DNA from: G965197555 sp965197555
GTDB taxonomy: Bacteria; Chloroflexota; Dehalococcoidia; Lucifugimonadales; UBA3495
Reading direction: 5' to 3'
Length of the DNA: 64,000 nt
Assembly: GCA_965197555.1 (NCBI GenBank)
Contig: OZ240213.1
Coordinates: 1,736,001-1,800,000 of the forward strand
In this document: in pieces, positions 32,998 to 42,566 of the stretch
How positions within the stretch are numbered: the first letter of the stretch is position 1
Layout: each line of letters begins with the position of its first letter
The notes under the pieces: model-generated
The model's database searches: none
What the model saw: the letters and a program-made list of their open reading frames with translations, nothing else
Told to the model about the DNA's origin: nothing
Position numbers and translations under genes: made by a program

Positions 32998-35103
32998 ATG
33001 GAAGAGGAATCAATCGCAACATCGCGACATCCAGCGAATATCCGGGCTTGGATCCACGGAAAACCTGCCAAGGCCCTTGGCAGTATTTTGGGGGTTGGTG
33101 TTCTCGTGGGAGCGATTATTGGTGGCCTATTCGGTTCCGGTGCGCTGCCACCGGAAGCATCCCAAGCTCTGGAGCCAACTTCCGTAGCTATGGTACAGGC
33201 TCGGGCAACGTCGGGACAGGTGGCACGGGATGCCGTAACTCAGGCACCGATCGAGCCTGCAGGTGCGTCCAACCAAGTTCATGCTGAAAGGACCGCCACC
33301 CCGCGCACCCCAACACACAACACTTCTGAATTGATACTGGCACAGCAGTCGACCCCGCAGCCGCTTTCCTTGGACCTTCCAACGCTCGAACCCGCCATGA
33401 CATCGCGTTCATCTACGATCCAACCCCTAGAGGTGTTGCCGACGGCGGCTCCACCGGCGGTCGAAGCCCCCAGTCCGGGTTTTGCCCCCGTGCCTGTTCC
33501 AACACCGGCACCCGCTGTGCTGCTCCCCCCATCGCCAGCGCCTGGGTTCCGGCTGGTAACCGGCATTAACAAGGAAGTTCTGGGATCTGTTGGGGTGATC
33601 CCTGCCGAAATTGATCTCCGGTATCTACCCAACACTCAAGTGGTGGTGAATGCCGCCTGCGATTTCGGCTTCGTTCGCTGGGAGGGCAATCTCTCAGAGG
33701 GTGCCGACCCTCTTTCGCCGGTCGTTACTGTGACAATAGACCGAGACCGGGTGTTGGTGGCTGTTTGCCATGAACCGCCCGTTCCATCCGCCCCGGTGGC
33801 CACGTCAACGCCTACCCCGGCCCCCAGTCCCGGTCCAACTCGCCTCCCCTATGTCCCCCTGGGGCCACGGTACATTCTCAGTATCAACGGCGCTGCAGTA
33901 CCTCCTCTTCAACGAGCGGTCGAGACCGATAAGGCGCTAGTCTTGTTGGGAGTGGGTCCGAACCTGGATGGCAAGTATCGAAAGAACGAACCAATAACCT
34001 TAACCGCATATCCGGCGAGGACGGGCGCTACCGTTGTTTGGGGTGGAACGGATCTGTCGACGGGCAACACGGCCATCGTTCACATGACCAGTGATCGGTC
34101 CATCAACGTCGCGGTCACCTATGCCCGGCGGCCTAGTAATCCCAGATCTGAAACCACACCGGTTGCGTTGGCGTCGCCTACCCCCACGCCGACAGGCAGC
34201 TCAGGACTCCGCGCTGCTTCGACGCCCACCCCTTCTCCGCAACCTGAGGTAACGTCAACGCCTACCCCCCGACCTGTTCCCACTCCCACGGCAGTTCCGT
34301 CCCTGGAAGACATGCCTATAGCATTCACTTCGGACCGGGATGGGAACGCTGAAATATATCTTGGGGATATTGACGGGTCCGGCACTGTCAGACTCACTTA
34401 CGATTCCGCGTCCGACATCGGACCAAAGTGGTCACCCGACGCGGCCAAGATCGCCTTTATATCTACCAGGGACGGTAATGGTGAAGTGTATATGATGAAC
34501 CCGGACGGTAGCGGCCAGTCTAACCTGACCAACCACATCGCCAACGATAGTGGTCAGGATTGGAACCCCATCAGCGGACAGATAGTCTTCACCTCGGACC
34601 GGGATGGTCCTGCTACTGATATCTACGTAATGGATTCCGACGGCAGTAATGTTGTGCGTCTGACCAACAGTTCCAGCCATGATGACCTACCGGCGGTATC
34701 CCCAACCGGCCAGAATATCGCGTTCCGCTCTGGCAGGGACGGCAACGACGAAATCTATCTCATGAATCCCGATGGTTCGGGCCAGGTTAGGTTGACTAAC
34801 AACTCAGGCAGCGACTCGAGTCCCGCATGGTCTCCGGATGGATCGAGGATTGCCTTTGCTTCTGACCGGGACGGAAATTTTGAGATCTACACAATGAGCC
34901 CGGACGGGACCAGTCAAGTCCGCTTAACCAACAGTCCTGCTAGCGATTTCTCTCCGGCATGGTCCCCCGACGGGAACAGGATCGTCTTTCACACGACTAG
35001 AGATGGCAACGATGAAATCTACGTGATGTATGCAGATGGTTCGGGGCAGACGAATTTATCAGCGCATGGGTCCCGCGACTACCAGCCTAATTGGCGGCCT
35101 TGA
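32998..35103 (+). CDS. Membrane-anchored TolB-like (PD40) beta-propeller protein
   Basis: 701 residues. After a short charged N-terminus comes one membrane helix (about 27-48; GSILGVGVLVGAIIGGLFG). Next are a long Pro/Thr/Ser linker (about 60-180), two InlB-like/'bacterial repeat' modules (about 180-260 and 295-380; FVRWEGNLSEGADPL, TVVWGGTDLSTG), a second proline linker and then about six PD40 blades (about 440-701) with repeats of IAFTSDRDGNxEIYxMNPDGSGxxxLTN. Known PD40 propellers bind proteins or peptides. An external sensing or binding role is inferred. The MFS gene begins one base after its stop. Confidence 0.82.
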   Translation: MEEESIATSRHPANIRAWIHGKPAKALGSILGVGVLVGAIIGGLFGSGALPPEASQALEPTSVAMVQARATSGQVARDAVTQAPIEPAGASNQVHAERTATPRTPTHNTSELILAQQSTPQPLSLDLPTLEPAMTSRSSTIQPLEVLPTAAPPAVEAPSPGFAPVPVPTPAPAVLLPPSPAPGFRLVTGINKEVLGSVGVIPAEIDLRYLPNTQVVVNAACDFGFVRWEGNLSEGADPLSPVVTVTIDRDRVLVAVCHEPPVPSAPVATSTPTPAPSPGPTRLPYVPLGPRYILSINGAAVPPLQRAVETDKALVLLGVGPNLDGKYRKNEPITLTAYPARTGATVVWGGTDLSTGNTAIVHMTSDRSINVAVTYARRPSNPRSETTPVALASPTPTPTGSSGLRAASTPTPSPQPEVTSTPTPRPVPTPTAVPSLEDMPIAFTSDRDGNAEIYLGDIDGSGTVRLTYDSASDIGPKWSPDAAKIAFISTRDGNGEVYMMNPDGSGQSNLTNHIANDSGQDWNPISGQIVFTSDRDGPATDIYVMDSDGSNVVRLTNSSSHDDLPAVSPTGQNIAFRSGRDGNDEIYLMNPDGSGQVRLTNNSGSDSSPAWSPDGSRIAFASDRDGNFEIYTMSPDGTSQVRLTNSPASDFSPAWSPDGNRIVFHTTRDGNDEIYVMYADGSGQTNLSAHGSRDYQPNWRP
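34320..35100 (+). repeat. Diverged in-gene repeats encoding PD40 blades
   Basis: About six units of roughly 130 bases, each encoding a blade with the core (S)DRDGNxEIYxM. They are visible at DNA level (GACCGGGATGG / GACGGCAACGA-type words) but diverged, so this is domain repetition rather than a recent expansion. Confidence 0.6.
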
Positions 35104-35104
35104 T

Positions 35105-36337
35105 ATGCAAAGCACGGCATCGCACCCTCTGTCCAGGGCGGCAGACCGGGCCACCGGCGCCGGGATTATTGGTGCCCATACGGTCGAGCATGTCTACACC
35201 CGTGGGTTCATTATTCTAATTCCCCACATAGCGGCGGCCATGGGGCTGTCACCCATATTCGCTGCTCTTATTGATGGGTCCAGGCAGCTTTCGGCGGGCT
35301 TCATGGGCCTCTCCTCTGGAGTGTTGGTGGACATGTACCGCCACCGGCGCGGCCAACTCCTTGCAATTGCCATGTTGATTCTCGGTGCGGGATATCTACT
35401 GGTCAGCCTGGTGGACAACATCTACCTGCTAGTAATTGTTGGGGTGATGGTCGGGTCAGCTGGCAGCGGTCTTTGGCACCCTCCGGCGCTGGGGCTGCTC
35501 GCCGAGCGATTTCCTCGGGAGAAGGGGCTTGTCATTTCTCTGCATCGTTCCACCGGGAGCCTGGGCGACTTTGTTGGTCCGGTTGTCGTCGGATTGCTGC
35601 TGCTTGTAATTTCTTGGCAGCTCGTTCTTCAATGGGGCATGATCCTTGTTCTCCCTCTATTCGTGGCCATCGCTTTGTTTCTGCGAAAAACCGGCACGCC
35701 TGCATCCAATGGCCAGGCGTTCCTTCGAAACCTCACCAGTCAATTTCGGTCAACGACCAAGTCTTTTGCGGGACCGAACATGGCTTCCATTATCGCGGTG
35801 TCGGCGATTCGCGGAATGGGCGATCGAGCTCTGGTGCTCTACTTGCCGTTCTTCATGAGACAAGAGCTCGGGATGGGGGATGTGTCGGTGGGGCTGCACG
35901 TGGGGTTGCTTGCCGCCATGGGAATCGTCGCCGGTCCCCTCTTCGGACTATTATCGGACCGAACGGGTCGTAAGCCGGTAATTGTGGCCTTGATGCTTAT
36001 ATCGACCGTCCTGCCGGTGGCGATGGTCTGGTCGGTCGGCTCTGTGGTGTTTACAGCCACGGTGGTCATATTCGGCGTATTTTTCATGTCGGTAAATTCC
36101 CTGACTCAGGCGGCCGCCATCGACCTGATCGAAGGGAAGCAGTTGGAAGGTACGGCGGTGGGTCTGATGTGGGGGACCAACCTTGCCTTCGGGGCTTTGT
36201 CGCCGCTGCTTGCTGGTGGCCTGGCTGAGATCTGGGGGTTCGGTGTGGCGTTCTACTACGTGGCCGCGTTATTTTTCCTGGCCTTCCTGGTGGCACTCAT
36301 TATGCCATCGGTCAACCCCCACCGTTCAAGGCCATAA
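35105..36337 (+). CDS. MFS transporter, fosmidomycin-resistance-like
   Basis: A 410-residue, 12-helix major facilitator from ATG 35105; the longer upstream frame lies inside the preceding gene. It has GAHTVEHVYTRGF, the first-loop motif with DMYRHRRGQLL, LWHPPALGLLAERFPREKG (the Fsr-type helix 4 region) and a second-half motif GLLSDRTGRKPV. Fsr-type transporters export small compounds by proton antiport. The one-base gap from the propeller gene indicates a shared transcript. Confidence 0.82.
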   Translation: MQSTASHPLSRAADRATGAGIIGAHTVEHVYTRGFIILIPHIAAAMGLSPIFAALIDGSRQLSAGFMGLSSGVLVDMYRHRRGQLLAIAMLILGAGYLLVSLVDNIYLLVIVGVMVGSAGSGLWHPPALGLLAERFPREKGLVISLHRSTGSLGDFVGPVVVGLLLLVISWQLVLQWGMILVLPLFVAIALFLRKTGTPASNGQAFLRNLTSQFRSTTKSFAGPNMASIIAVSAIRGMGDRALVLYLPFFMRQELGMGDVSVGLHVGLLAAMGIVAGPLFGLLSDRTGRKPVIVALMLISTVLPVAMVWSVGSVVFTATVVIFGVFFMSVNSLTQAAAIDLIEGKQLEGTAVGLMWGTNLAFGALSPLLAGGLAEIWGFGVAFYYVAALFFLAFLVALIMPSVNPHRSRP

Positions 36338-36431
36338 CGACATGATGGCAACAGATCGCTTATCGCTCCGTCGCTGACCAAGTCCCAGAGGTAGGAGGTG
36401 TTGGCAGATGGTGGAGGTGTCGCCAGTCCGG

Positions 36432-37031
36432 TTAGCCTAGGGCTTGTAGCGCTTGTTGGTACTGTTCCGGAGTATTCAGGTCCCATAGGATCTCCGGAGT
36501 TGACATCCCTATCCGCTGAGTGGATTGATTGTGACGCCGTACCACTGCTTTGAGTCCTTGGGACTCTTCGTCGATGGAACGCAACTCGGATAATAGGCTG
36601 GGATCGACCACAATGGGGTGGCCACCTTTTCCGCAGTATTCGGGTATCGTGATCGCGACGTCCGCAGCAGAATGACGCCGGAGAACTTCGTTGATGGTTT
36701 CAGGAGACCTGGGTTGATCGACGTTCAGAATCAAAACAGCAGCTAATTCTTCATCGCCCAGAGCGTCCAGTCCGGCTTTAATGGAAGTGGTCTTACCCTG
36801 AACGTACTCCGGGTTGACCGTCCAACTGCACCCAGCGTGGCTGTTCACCGTGGGTTTGAGGGATTCTGCTCTGTGGCCCAGCACTACTATCACCCGGTCT
36901 ACACCGCCTTTCAACAGCACTGAGATCTGGTGAGAGATTAAGGTGGTGCCATGCCAGGGAAGCAGTGCCTTGAGGCGTCCCATACGGCGGGACTCTCCCG
37001 CCGCGAGGAGCAGGGCGACTGTGTCAGCCAT
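36432..37031 (-). CDS. MocA-like molybdenum cofactor cytidylyltransferase / NTP transferase
   Basis: 199 residues with the nucleotidyltransferase signature LAAGESRRMGRLKALLPW (8-25) and the acidic NVDQPR (about 103-108). In the CoxD/MocA branch this enzyme makes the CMP form of the molybdenum cofactor used by xanthine dehydrogenase-type enzymes. The gene is 16 bases downstream of the XdhC-type gene, the classical pairing, so maturation of molybdenum hydroxylases such as the one at 27704-30010 is a well-supported inference. Confidence 0.88.
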   Translation of the reverse strand: MADTVALLLAAGESRRMGRLKALLPWHGTTLISHQISVLLKGGVDRVIVVLGHRAESLKPTVNSHAGCSWTVNPEYVQGKTTSIKAGLDALGDEELAAVLILNVDQPRSPETINEVLRRHSAADVAITIPEYCGKGGHPIVVDPSLLSELRSIDEESQGLKAVVRRHNQSTQRIGMSTPEILWDLNTPEQYQQALQALG

Positions 37032-37047
37032 CGCGGTATTCGAAGAG

Positions 37048-38175
37048 CTAGACTTGGACTGCGCGTTCAGCTATGTTGGCGGCCCGGTCCAGATACCATT
37101 CGTCCATTTGCATCGGGCCACCTTTGCCGCCTCTTCTCACCATGATGATTTCCGACATGATGCTGACGGCTAACTCTTCCGGCGTTAACGCGCCGATATC
37201 CAGACCAATGGGCGCCCACACCTGTTTTAGTCGTTCTATTGTCGTGCCTTGTTCGAGCAGGCGCCGGTAGATCATTATGGTCTTGCGCCGGCTGCCCAGA
37301 AGTCCGATGTAGCGGGCTGGAGTGGCCAGCGCCGACTCCAGCGCCATATCGTCAAAGCGGTGGCCCCGGGTTGCGGCGACCACGAAACTGTTGACGTTGA
37401 GGGTCAAATGTTTCGACCACTGGTCGTAGGGAGAGACCAAGATTTGCTCCGCGTAGGGAAAGCGTTCATCGTTGGCGAACTCAGGTCTGTCGTCCACTAC
37501 GAAGACTCGGTAACCCAACAGATTCGCCAAGTCCGCCGTGGCTTTGCCCACGTGCCCGCCTCCTACCATCACCAGGGTTGGAGGTGTGGTGAAGCCCTCT
37601 ACGAAGACCTCCGTTCCATCATCAGTAACGATGGACTCGTTATTGCCCACGTCAGCCACCCTTTGGGCAGATTCCAGCGCCCTGGCGTCCAGCTGTGGGT
37701 TACCCAGCGTCCCGGACACCGAACCGTTCTGCCTGAGTAGGAGCTTTGCCCCGAGATTGGCTGCCCCTTCTGGAACGTTTACCACGGTAGCTAGGCTGAC
37801 GGGATCACCACCTTCATAGGCATCAACAATTTCGGTGCCCAGGGGTACAAAGTCGTCGGGTTCCCAAAGAGGTTCCAGGTAGAAATACATTGAGCCACCG
37901 CAGACTAACCCATCTCGGGCAGCAATGTCCTCGTTCAAGAAATAGTCCTTGAACTCCGGGCCTCCCCCCCGCCGGAGGATCTCCTTGGCCGCGAACCAGA
38001 TATCACCTTCGACGCACCCGCCGCCGAGGGTGCCGACGCCGCTTCCATCTCCGCGGACCAATAGCATGGCGCCGGATTTCTGAGGTGTTGAACCCTTGGT
38101 TCGAACCACCGTTGCCAATACACCCGCCTGGCCGTCCCCAAGGAGCTTGATTGCTTCCTGTATTACTTCTTTCAT
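37048..38175 (-). CDS. XdhC/CoxI-family molybdenum hydroxylase maturation factor
   Basis: 375 residues from ATG 38175 (GAGAAG ribosome site). The longer upstream frame crosses the divergent promoter and is rejected. The N-terminal XdhC-CoxI domain has ATVVRTKGSTPQKSGAMLLV and GTLGGGCVEGD. The C-terminal Rossmann domain has VMVGGGHVGKATADLA and YIGLLGSRRK. XdhC binds molybdenum cofactor, promotes its sulfuration and hands it to the apo-enzyme. Together with the following MocA-like gene it forms a cofactor-finishing operon. Confidence 0.9.
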   Translation of the reverse strand: MKEVIQEAIKLLGDGQAGVLATVVRTKGSTPQKSGAMLLVRGDGSGVGTLGGGCVEGDIWFAAKEILRRGGGPEFKDYFLNEDIAARDGLVCGGSMYFYLEPLWEPDDFVPLGTEIVDAYEGGDPVSLATVVNVPEGAANLGAKLLLRQNGSVSGTLGNPQLDARALESAQRVADVGNNESIVTDDGTEVFVEGFTTPPTLVMVGGGHVGKATADLANLLGYRVFVVDDRPEFANDERFPYAEQILVSPYDQWSKHLTLNVNSFVVAATRGHRFDDMALESALATPARYIGLLGSRRKTIMIYRRLLEQGTTIERLKQVWAPIGLDIGALTPEELAVSIMSEIIMVRRGGKGGPMQMDEWYLDRAANIAERAVQV

Positions 38176-38329
38176 GGCTTCTCGTTGGCTAGATACTTCG
38201 TCGTAGACCTCATCTTCAACAGAGAGGAGGTAGTTAACACTGACAAGCTTACCAAAATCACTCTTGGTAGGCAATCTGACCGGGTCAGAGCTGAGTAGCT
38301 GAACCACCCGGTTTTGTATCTGCGTACAC

Positions 38330-38356
38330 TGTATCTTGAATACGGAATAAGATACA
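38330..38356. promoter_or_regulatory. Inverted repeat in xdhC / C26-gene divergent region
   Basis: TGTATCTT (38330-38337) and AAGATACA (38349-38356) form an exact 8-base inverted repeat with an 11-base spacer, between divergent genes. The right arm contains a -10-like GATACAAT for the rightward gene, so a repressor bound here could control both directions. Confidence 0.4.
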
Positions 38357-38368
38357 ATATTCAGTAGC

Positions 38369-39142
38369 ATGGCAGTAATTGTGGTCACCTCTAGTGACCC
38401 CCGAAATGCGGGCCGATACATAGAGGTGATGGAATCCCTGGGAGCTCAGGTCCGGCTGCTGCTCCCCAAGGACGCTGGCCCGAGGGCGACGAAGGAGTTG
38501 ATGGAGGGAGTGGGAGGCTTGTTGCTGCCCGCCGGTCCCGACGTTGACCCTTCTCTTTATCACGAAATCCCAGACCCCACCGCCGGTCTGCAAATTTGCC
38601 CCCTCCTGGATGATCTCGAATTTCGCTTGCTTAGTTACGCTCTGAATGAGGATATACCGGTGCTAGCGATTTCCCGGGGTATGCAGGTGCTGAACGTAGC
38701 ACTTGGTGGCAGGCTCATCCAGGATCTTCCCGGCCATCGAGCGGAACCAGAAGACGGGGATTGGGTTTCCAAAATGCACCTGATCTACGTGTCACCGGGG
38801 TCCAAGGCAGCAGCGGTAATGGGGATGGCTGGTTTCTTCCGGGTCAACAGCAGGCATCGCCAGGGTCTGAAGGAAGCCCAGAGGTCTCCTCGGCTGATGA
38901 CCACGGCCTATAGCGTGGATGACGGGGTAGTGGAAGGCCTGGAAAGCCCCGAGCATAGCTGGGTCATCGGTGTCCAATGTCATCCAGAAATACAGGAGGA
39001 AGTCCCAAGACTGTTTGCGAATCTGTTCAATGCATTCCATCAAAGGGCGGAGAGCTACTCGGCCCCCCCGAACACTGATCCAAATCCGGTGCAAGGGGAG
39101 CAGGACCCGGCTTCCGGTGCGCCAGTTTCTCTGGAAAAGTAA
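38369..39142 (+). CDS. Peptidase C26/glutamine-amidotransferase-like protein lacking the catalytic Cys
   Basis: 257 residues with the fold of gamma-glutamyl-GABA hydrolase (PuuD): GLLLPAGPDVDPSLY (50-64), LLDDLEFRLL, PVLAISRGMQVLNVALGG (97-114) and GVQCHPEIQ (201-209). In active members the nucleophile elbow is G-I-C-R-G-M-Q; here position 102 is Ser. His205 and Glu207 of the triad remain. It is either an inactive, binding-only protein or a changed chemistry. The gene is 33 bases upstream of gyrA on the same strand. A tail of about 30 residues (SAPPNTDPNPVQ) is low complexity. Confidence 0.8.
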   Translation: MAVIVVTSSDPRNAGRYIEVMESLGAQVRLLLPKDAGPRATKELMEGVGGLLLPAGPDVDPSLYHEIPDPTAGLQICPLLDDLEFRLLSYALNEDIPVLAISRGMQVLNVALGGRLIQDLPGHRAEPEDGDWVSKMHLIYVSPGSKAAAVMGMAGFFRVNSRHRQGLKEAQRSPRLMTTAYSVDDGVVEGLESPEHSWVIGVQCHPEIQEEVPRLFANLFNAFHQRAESYSAPPNTDPNPVQGEQDPASGAPVSLEK

Positions 39143-39175
39143 GCGGTTCGTCCACAAACCAAAGGAGCGTTTTTC

Positions 39176-41695
39176 ATGGTAACCAGTACCCCCGCCCCCC
39201 CAGCAGAGCAAAGCCGGCCTATTCGTATAGAAGAGGAGATGCGCTCTTCGTACCTGACCTACGCTATGAGCGTTATCGTAGCCCGCGCTCTACCCGACGT
39301 GCGGGACGGCCTGAAGCCGGTGCAACGTCGTATCCTGTACGCGATGCAGCAGATGGGAGCGGGCCCCAACGCTCAATACAGGAAGAGCGCTCGCATAGTC
39401 GGCGAGGTGCTGGGCAAGTACCATCCCCACGGGGATGGTTCGGTGTATGACGCTCAGGTGCGTGTGGCCCGGCCTTTTAGTATGAGATATCCCCTAATCG
39501 ATGGCCAAGGGAACTACGGAAGCGTCGATGGCGACCCGCCAGCCGCGATGCGTTATACCGAGGCCCGTCTAGCTCCCATCTCCGGGGAGTTGTTGGCCGA
39601 CATCGACATGAATACCGTGGATTTCATCGCCAACTTCGACGATTCCATAGAGGAGCCATCGGTCCTACCGGGCCGGCTCCCCAATATGCTGATCAATGGG
39701 GCCTCGGGCATCGCCGTTGGGATGGCGACCAACATCCCTCCTCACAACCTCACCGAGGTAGCCAACGCTATTACCTATTTGATTGACCATCCGGACTGCA
39801 CTACAGACCGGCTACTGAGATTGGTTGCCGGACCGGACTTTCCCACCGGGGGAATAATACGCGGCAGATCGGGCATCGTAGAGACCTATACCACAGGCCG
39901 CGGCCGCGTAGTCATGGAAGCGGTTACTGAAATCGAGGAACTGCGAGTTGGCAGAGAGCAGATTATAGTTTCCGAGCTCCCTTATCAAGTCAACAAAGCC
40001 AATCTGGTTGGGAAAATAGCTCAATTGACTCGGGAGCGGAAGATTGAAGGCATATCAGATATCAGGGATGAGTCGGACCGGCATGGGATGCGGATAGTCA
40101 TTGAGCTCCGCCGGGATGCTCAAGCGAACGTGGTATTGAACAACCTTTACCGGCACACCGCGCTACGCAGCGCCTTCAATACCATCATGTTGGCCTTGGT
40201 CGATGGACAACCTCAGGTGCTGTCCCTTAAGAGGGTCCTAGAGCTATTTATTCAGCACCGCCAGGAAGTTATCCGGCGGCGGTCCGAATACCTGCTACAG
40301 CGGGCCAAAGACCGGGACCATGTGGTGCAAGGGCTGCTCTTGGCCTTGTCCCGGTTGGACGAAGTAATCGCTATCATTAGGGCTTCGGCCGACGTGGATG
40401 CGGCCCGCACAAGCCTCATGGAACGTCTGGACTTGACCCAGGTCCAAGCCCAGGCCATCTTGGACATGCAGCTACGGAGGTTGGCCGCCCTGGAGCGCCA
40501 ACGACTGGAGCAAGAACACAGGGACTTGGAGAAGACCATCGCTGAGCTTGAGGACCTCCTGAACAACCCGGAGAAGGTGCTGGCGGCGGTGAAAACCGAG
40601 ACCAGGAAGCTGAGAAAGGACTTTGGTGACGAACGGCGAACCGTGATACACGAGGAGGAGCTGGAGGACCAAAACCTGGAGGAGTTGATTCCCAACCAGG
40701 ATGTGGTGGTCACCCTTAGTAGCCGGGGTTACATAAAGCGGGTGCCTTGCGAAACCTACCGTACCCAGCACCGGGGCGGCAAGGGTGTGCGGGGTATGAC
40801 CACCAGGGAAGACGACCCTCTATTGGATTTGGTTGTGGTCGACACCCATACCAGCCTGTTCTTCTTCACCAACCGGGGCAGGGTCTACCCGTTGAAGGCC
40901 TACCAAATCAGCGGCGATATATCCAGGACCACCCGAGGTACCCCCCTGGTCAACTTGCTGCCTTTGGCCCGGGGTGAGCAGGTTCAGGCGATGTTGTCCA
41001 TTGAAGATCCCAAGCAAGACTATCTATTGATCTTGGCCACCCGGCTCGGCGAAGTGAAGGCGCTAAAGACCGGGGAGTTGACCAACATCCGCACAGCCGG
41101 ACTCATCGTCATGGACCTGGAGTCTGGAGATGAACTGGTTGGCGTGGCCCAAGTTGGGGAAGCGAAGGACATTATCATGGTCTCGGCCAATGGGCAGGCC
41201 ATACGCTTCCTGGTCGATGCCCTTACTCCCCGCTCCCGTTCCGCCGGAGGTGTCCGAGGGATGAGATTGTTGGATGGGGACCAAGTTGTGGCCATGTCCG
41301 CTGCACTGCCTAACAGCAATTTGGTGATTATCAGCCAAAGGGGATACGGGAAGTCCACTCCCACGTCCCGGTATCCCAAGCATTCCCGGGGTGGCCAAGG
41401 AGTGCGTACCTTCAAAGTCACAGAGAAAACGGGGCCCGTGGCCGCGGCTAGGGTAGTAATGGAGGCAGCCGGACAGGATATATTCGTAATATCTGCCAAG
41501 GCCCAAGTGATCCGGATTACCCTCGAGGACTTTCGGGTAACCGGTCGCCATACTCAGGGTGTGATTATCTGGCGGGACCGGGAGGCCGACGACTATGTGG
41601 TCTCGATTGCCTGCTTCCAGGAATCAATAAACGGGCGACCGGAAGGTTCGTCCAACGGGCGGCATTCGACTAACGGAACGTCAGACGCAAAGTAG
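39176..41695 (+). CDS. gyrA: DNA gyrase subunit A
   Basis: The breakage-reunion subunit that supercoils DNA with GyrB. 839 residues: winged-helix start LPDVRDGLKPVQRRILYAM (39-57), catalytic Tyr127 in AAMRYTEARL, tower and coiled-coil to about 490, and a C-terminal six-bladed pinwheel whose GyrA box is QHRGGKGVRG (about 530). The box marks it as gyrase rather than topoisomerase IV. In the quinolone region the E. coli Ser83 position is Gly88, while the Asp87 position is kept (Asp92). GyrB is not in the window. The gene probably shares a transcript with the C26-like gene. Confidence 0.95.
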   Translation: MVTSTPAPPAEQSRPIRIEEEMRSSYLTYAMSVIVARALPDVRDGLKPVQRRILYAMQQMGAGPNAQYRKSARIVGEVLGKYHPHGDGSVYDAQVRVARPFSMRYPLIDGQGNYGSVDGDPPAAMRYTEARLAPISGELLADIDMNTVDFIANFDDSIEEPSVLPGRLPNMLINGASGIAVGMATNIPPHNLTEVANAITYLIDHPDCTTDRLLRLVAGPDFPTGGIIRGRSGIVETYTTGRGRVVMEAVTEIEELRVGREQIIVSELPYQVNKANLVGKIAQLTRERKIEGISDIRDESDRHGMRIVIELRRDAQANVVLNNLYRHTALRSAFNTIMLALVDGQPQVLSLKRVLELFIQHRQEVIRRRSEYLLQRAKDRDHVVQGLLLALSRLDEVIAIIRASADVDAARTSLMERLDLTQVQAQAILDMQLRRLAALERQRLEQEHRDLEKTIAELEDLLNNPEKVLAAVKTETRKLRKDFGDERRTVIHEEELEDQNLEELIPNQDVVVTLSSRGYIKRVPCETYRTQHRGGKGVRGMTTREDDPLLDLVVVDTHTSLFFFTNRGRVYPLKAYQISGDISRTTRGTPLVNLLPLARGEQVQAMLSIEDPKQDYLLILATRLGEVKALKTGELTNIRTAGLIVMDLESGDELVGVAQVGEAKDIIMVSANGQAIRFLVDALTPRSRSAGGVRGMRLLDGDQVVAMSAALPNSNLVIISQRGYGKSTPTSRYPKHSRGGQGVRTFKVTEKTGPVAAARVVMEAAGQDIFVISAKAQVIRITLEDFRVTGRHTQGVIIWRDREADDYVVSIACFQESINGRPEGSSNGRHSTNGTSDAK

Positions 41696-41864
41696 GATTT
41701 GCGGCGCCTGGGCCTAATCTCCGCGGACGCTTGGGACAAGGGCCAGTCCTTACCCCTTGATTATGGTGGCTGAAGCCCGGTAGAATACGTAGACCGTCAG
41801 CACTACGACGGAATACCCATATTATTTGCCCCATTGATTATCATTATTATGTAGGTTGTTGCTT

Positions 41865-42554
41865 ATGAAGTTGGTATTCGTACACGGTGCTGGCAGTTCA
41901 AGCCTCTCTTTCTACTACCAGCTAAGGCACTTCCGGAACTCCAAGGCATTGGATCTACCAGGGCATCCAACGGGCAAGCCGTGCACGTCCATCGACGGAT
42001 ACGTGGAGTGGGTGCGTGGATTCACCACCGCCCGCCGCTACAAGGACGTAGTCCTCTGTGGACACTCTATGGGCGGCGCCATCGCTCTTGCATATGCTCT
42101 TCGTTATCCCGATGAACTTCGCGGCCTTATCCTCATTGGCACAGGTGCCCGTTTGCGAGTTCACCCCCAGTATTTGGACCGGTGCAGGGAGCCCGGCGAC
42201 CGGAATTCTATCTGGATAGAGGGCCACCGTCAAAACTACAATACAGTCGAAGAGGATATTTATCAGGTGCTGATGCGACGGGCCACCGAGGTTGGTCCTG
42301 AAGTCGAGTTGAATGATCTATTGGCCTGCGATCGGTTTGACGTCATGGACGAAGTAAGTAAGATCAACCTTCCGGTCCAGATTGTTTGCGGAAGCGAAGA
42401 CGTAATGACCCCAATTAAATACTCCGATTATCTGGGCAGAGAGATCCACGGGTCTCACATCGAGATAATCCAAGGCGGCAGCCATTTCGTCCAGCTGGAA
42501 AAGCACAAAAAGGTCAATCGCCAGATCGAACGGTTCCTAGCGACCCTGCGTTAG
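41865..42554 (+). CDS. Alpha/beta hydrolase, compact
   Basis: 229 residues from ATG 41865. The core is complete: VHGAGSSS oxyanion loop at the very N-terminus, Ser68 in CGHSMGG, Asp in GSEDVMTP and His in GGSHFVQLE. The first strand is short, like carboxylesterases of the BioH/MenH group. It is convergent with the flavin reductase gene (12 bases between stops). Substrate unknown. Confidence 0.85.
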   Translation: MKLVFVHGAGSSSLSFYYQLRHFRNSKALDLPGHPTGKPCTSIDGYVEWVRGFTTARRYKDVVLCGHSMGGAIALAYALRYPDELRGLILIGTGARLRVHPQYLDRCREPGDRNSIWIEGHRQNYNTVEEDIYQVLMRRATEVGPEVELNDLLACDRFDVMDEVSKINLPVQIVCGSEDVMTPIKYSDYLGREIHGSHIEIIQGGSHFVQLEKHKKVNRQIERFLATLR

Positions 42555-42566
42555 ATGGCTTAAACC

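Noticed and set aside
34320..35100. Recent DNA tandem repeat or CRISPR-like array
   Set aside because: Units are diverged and encode PD40 propeller blades.
38176..38421. N-terminal extension of the XdhC-type gene
   Set aside because: The longer frame crosses the divergent promoter and the start of the opposite gene; ATG 38175 has a good ribosome site and fits the family start.
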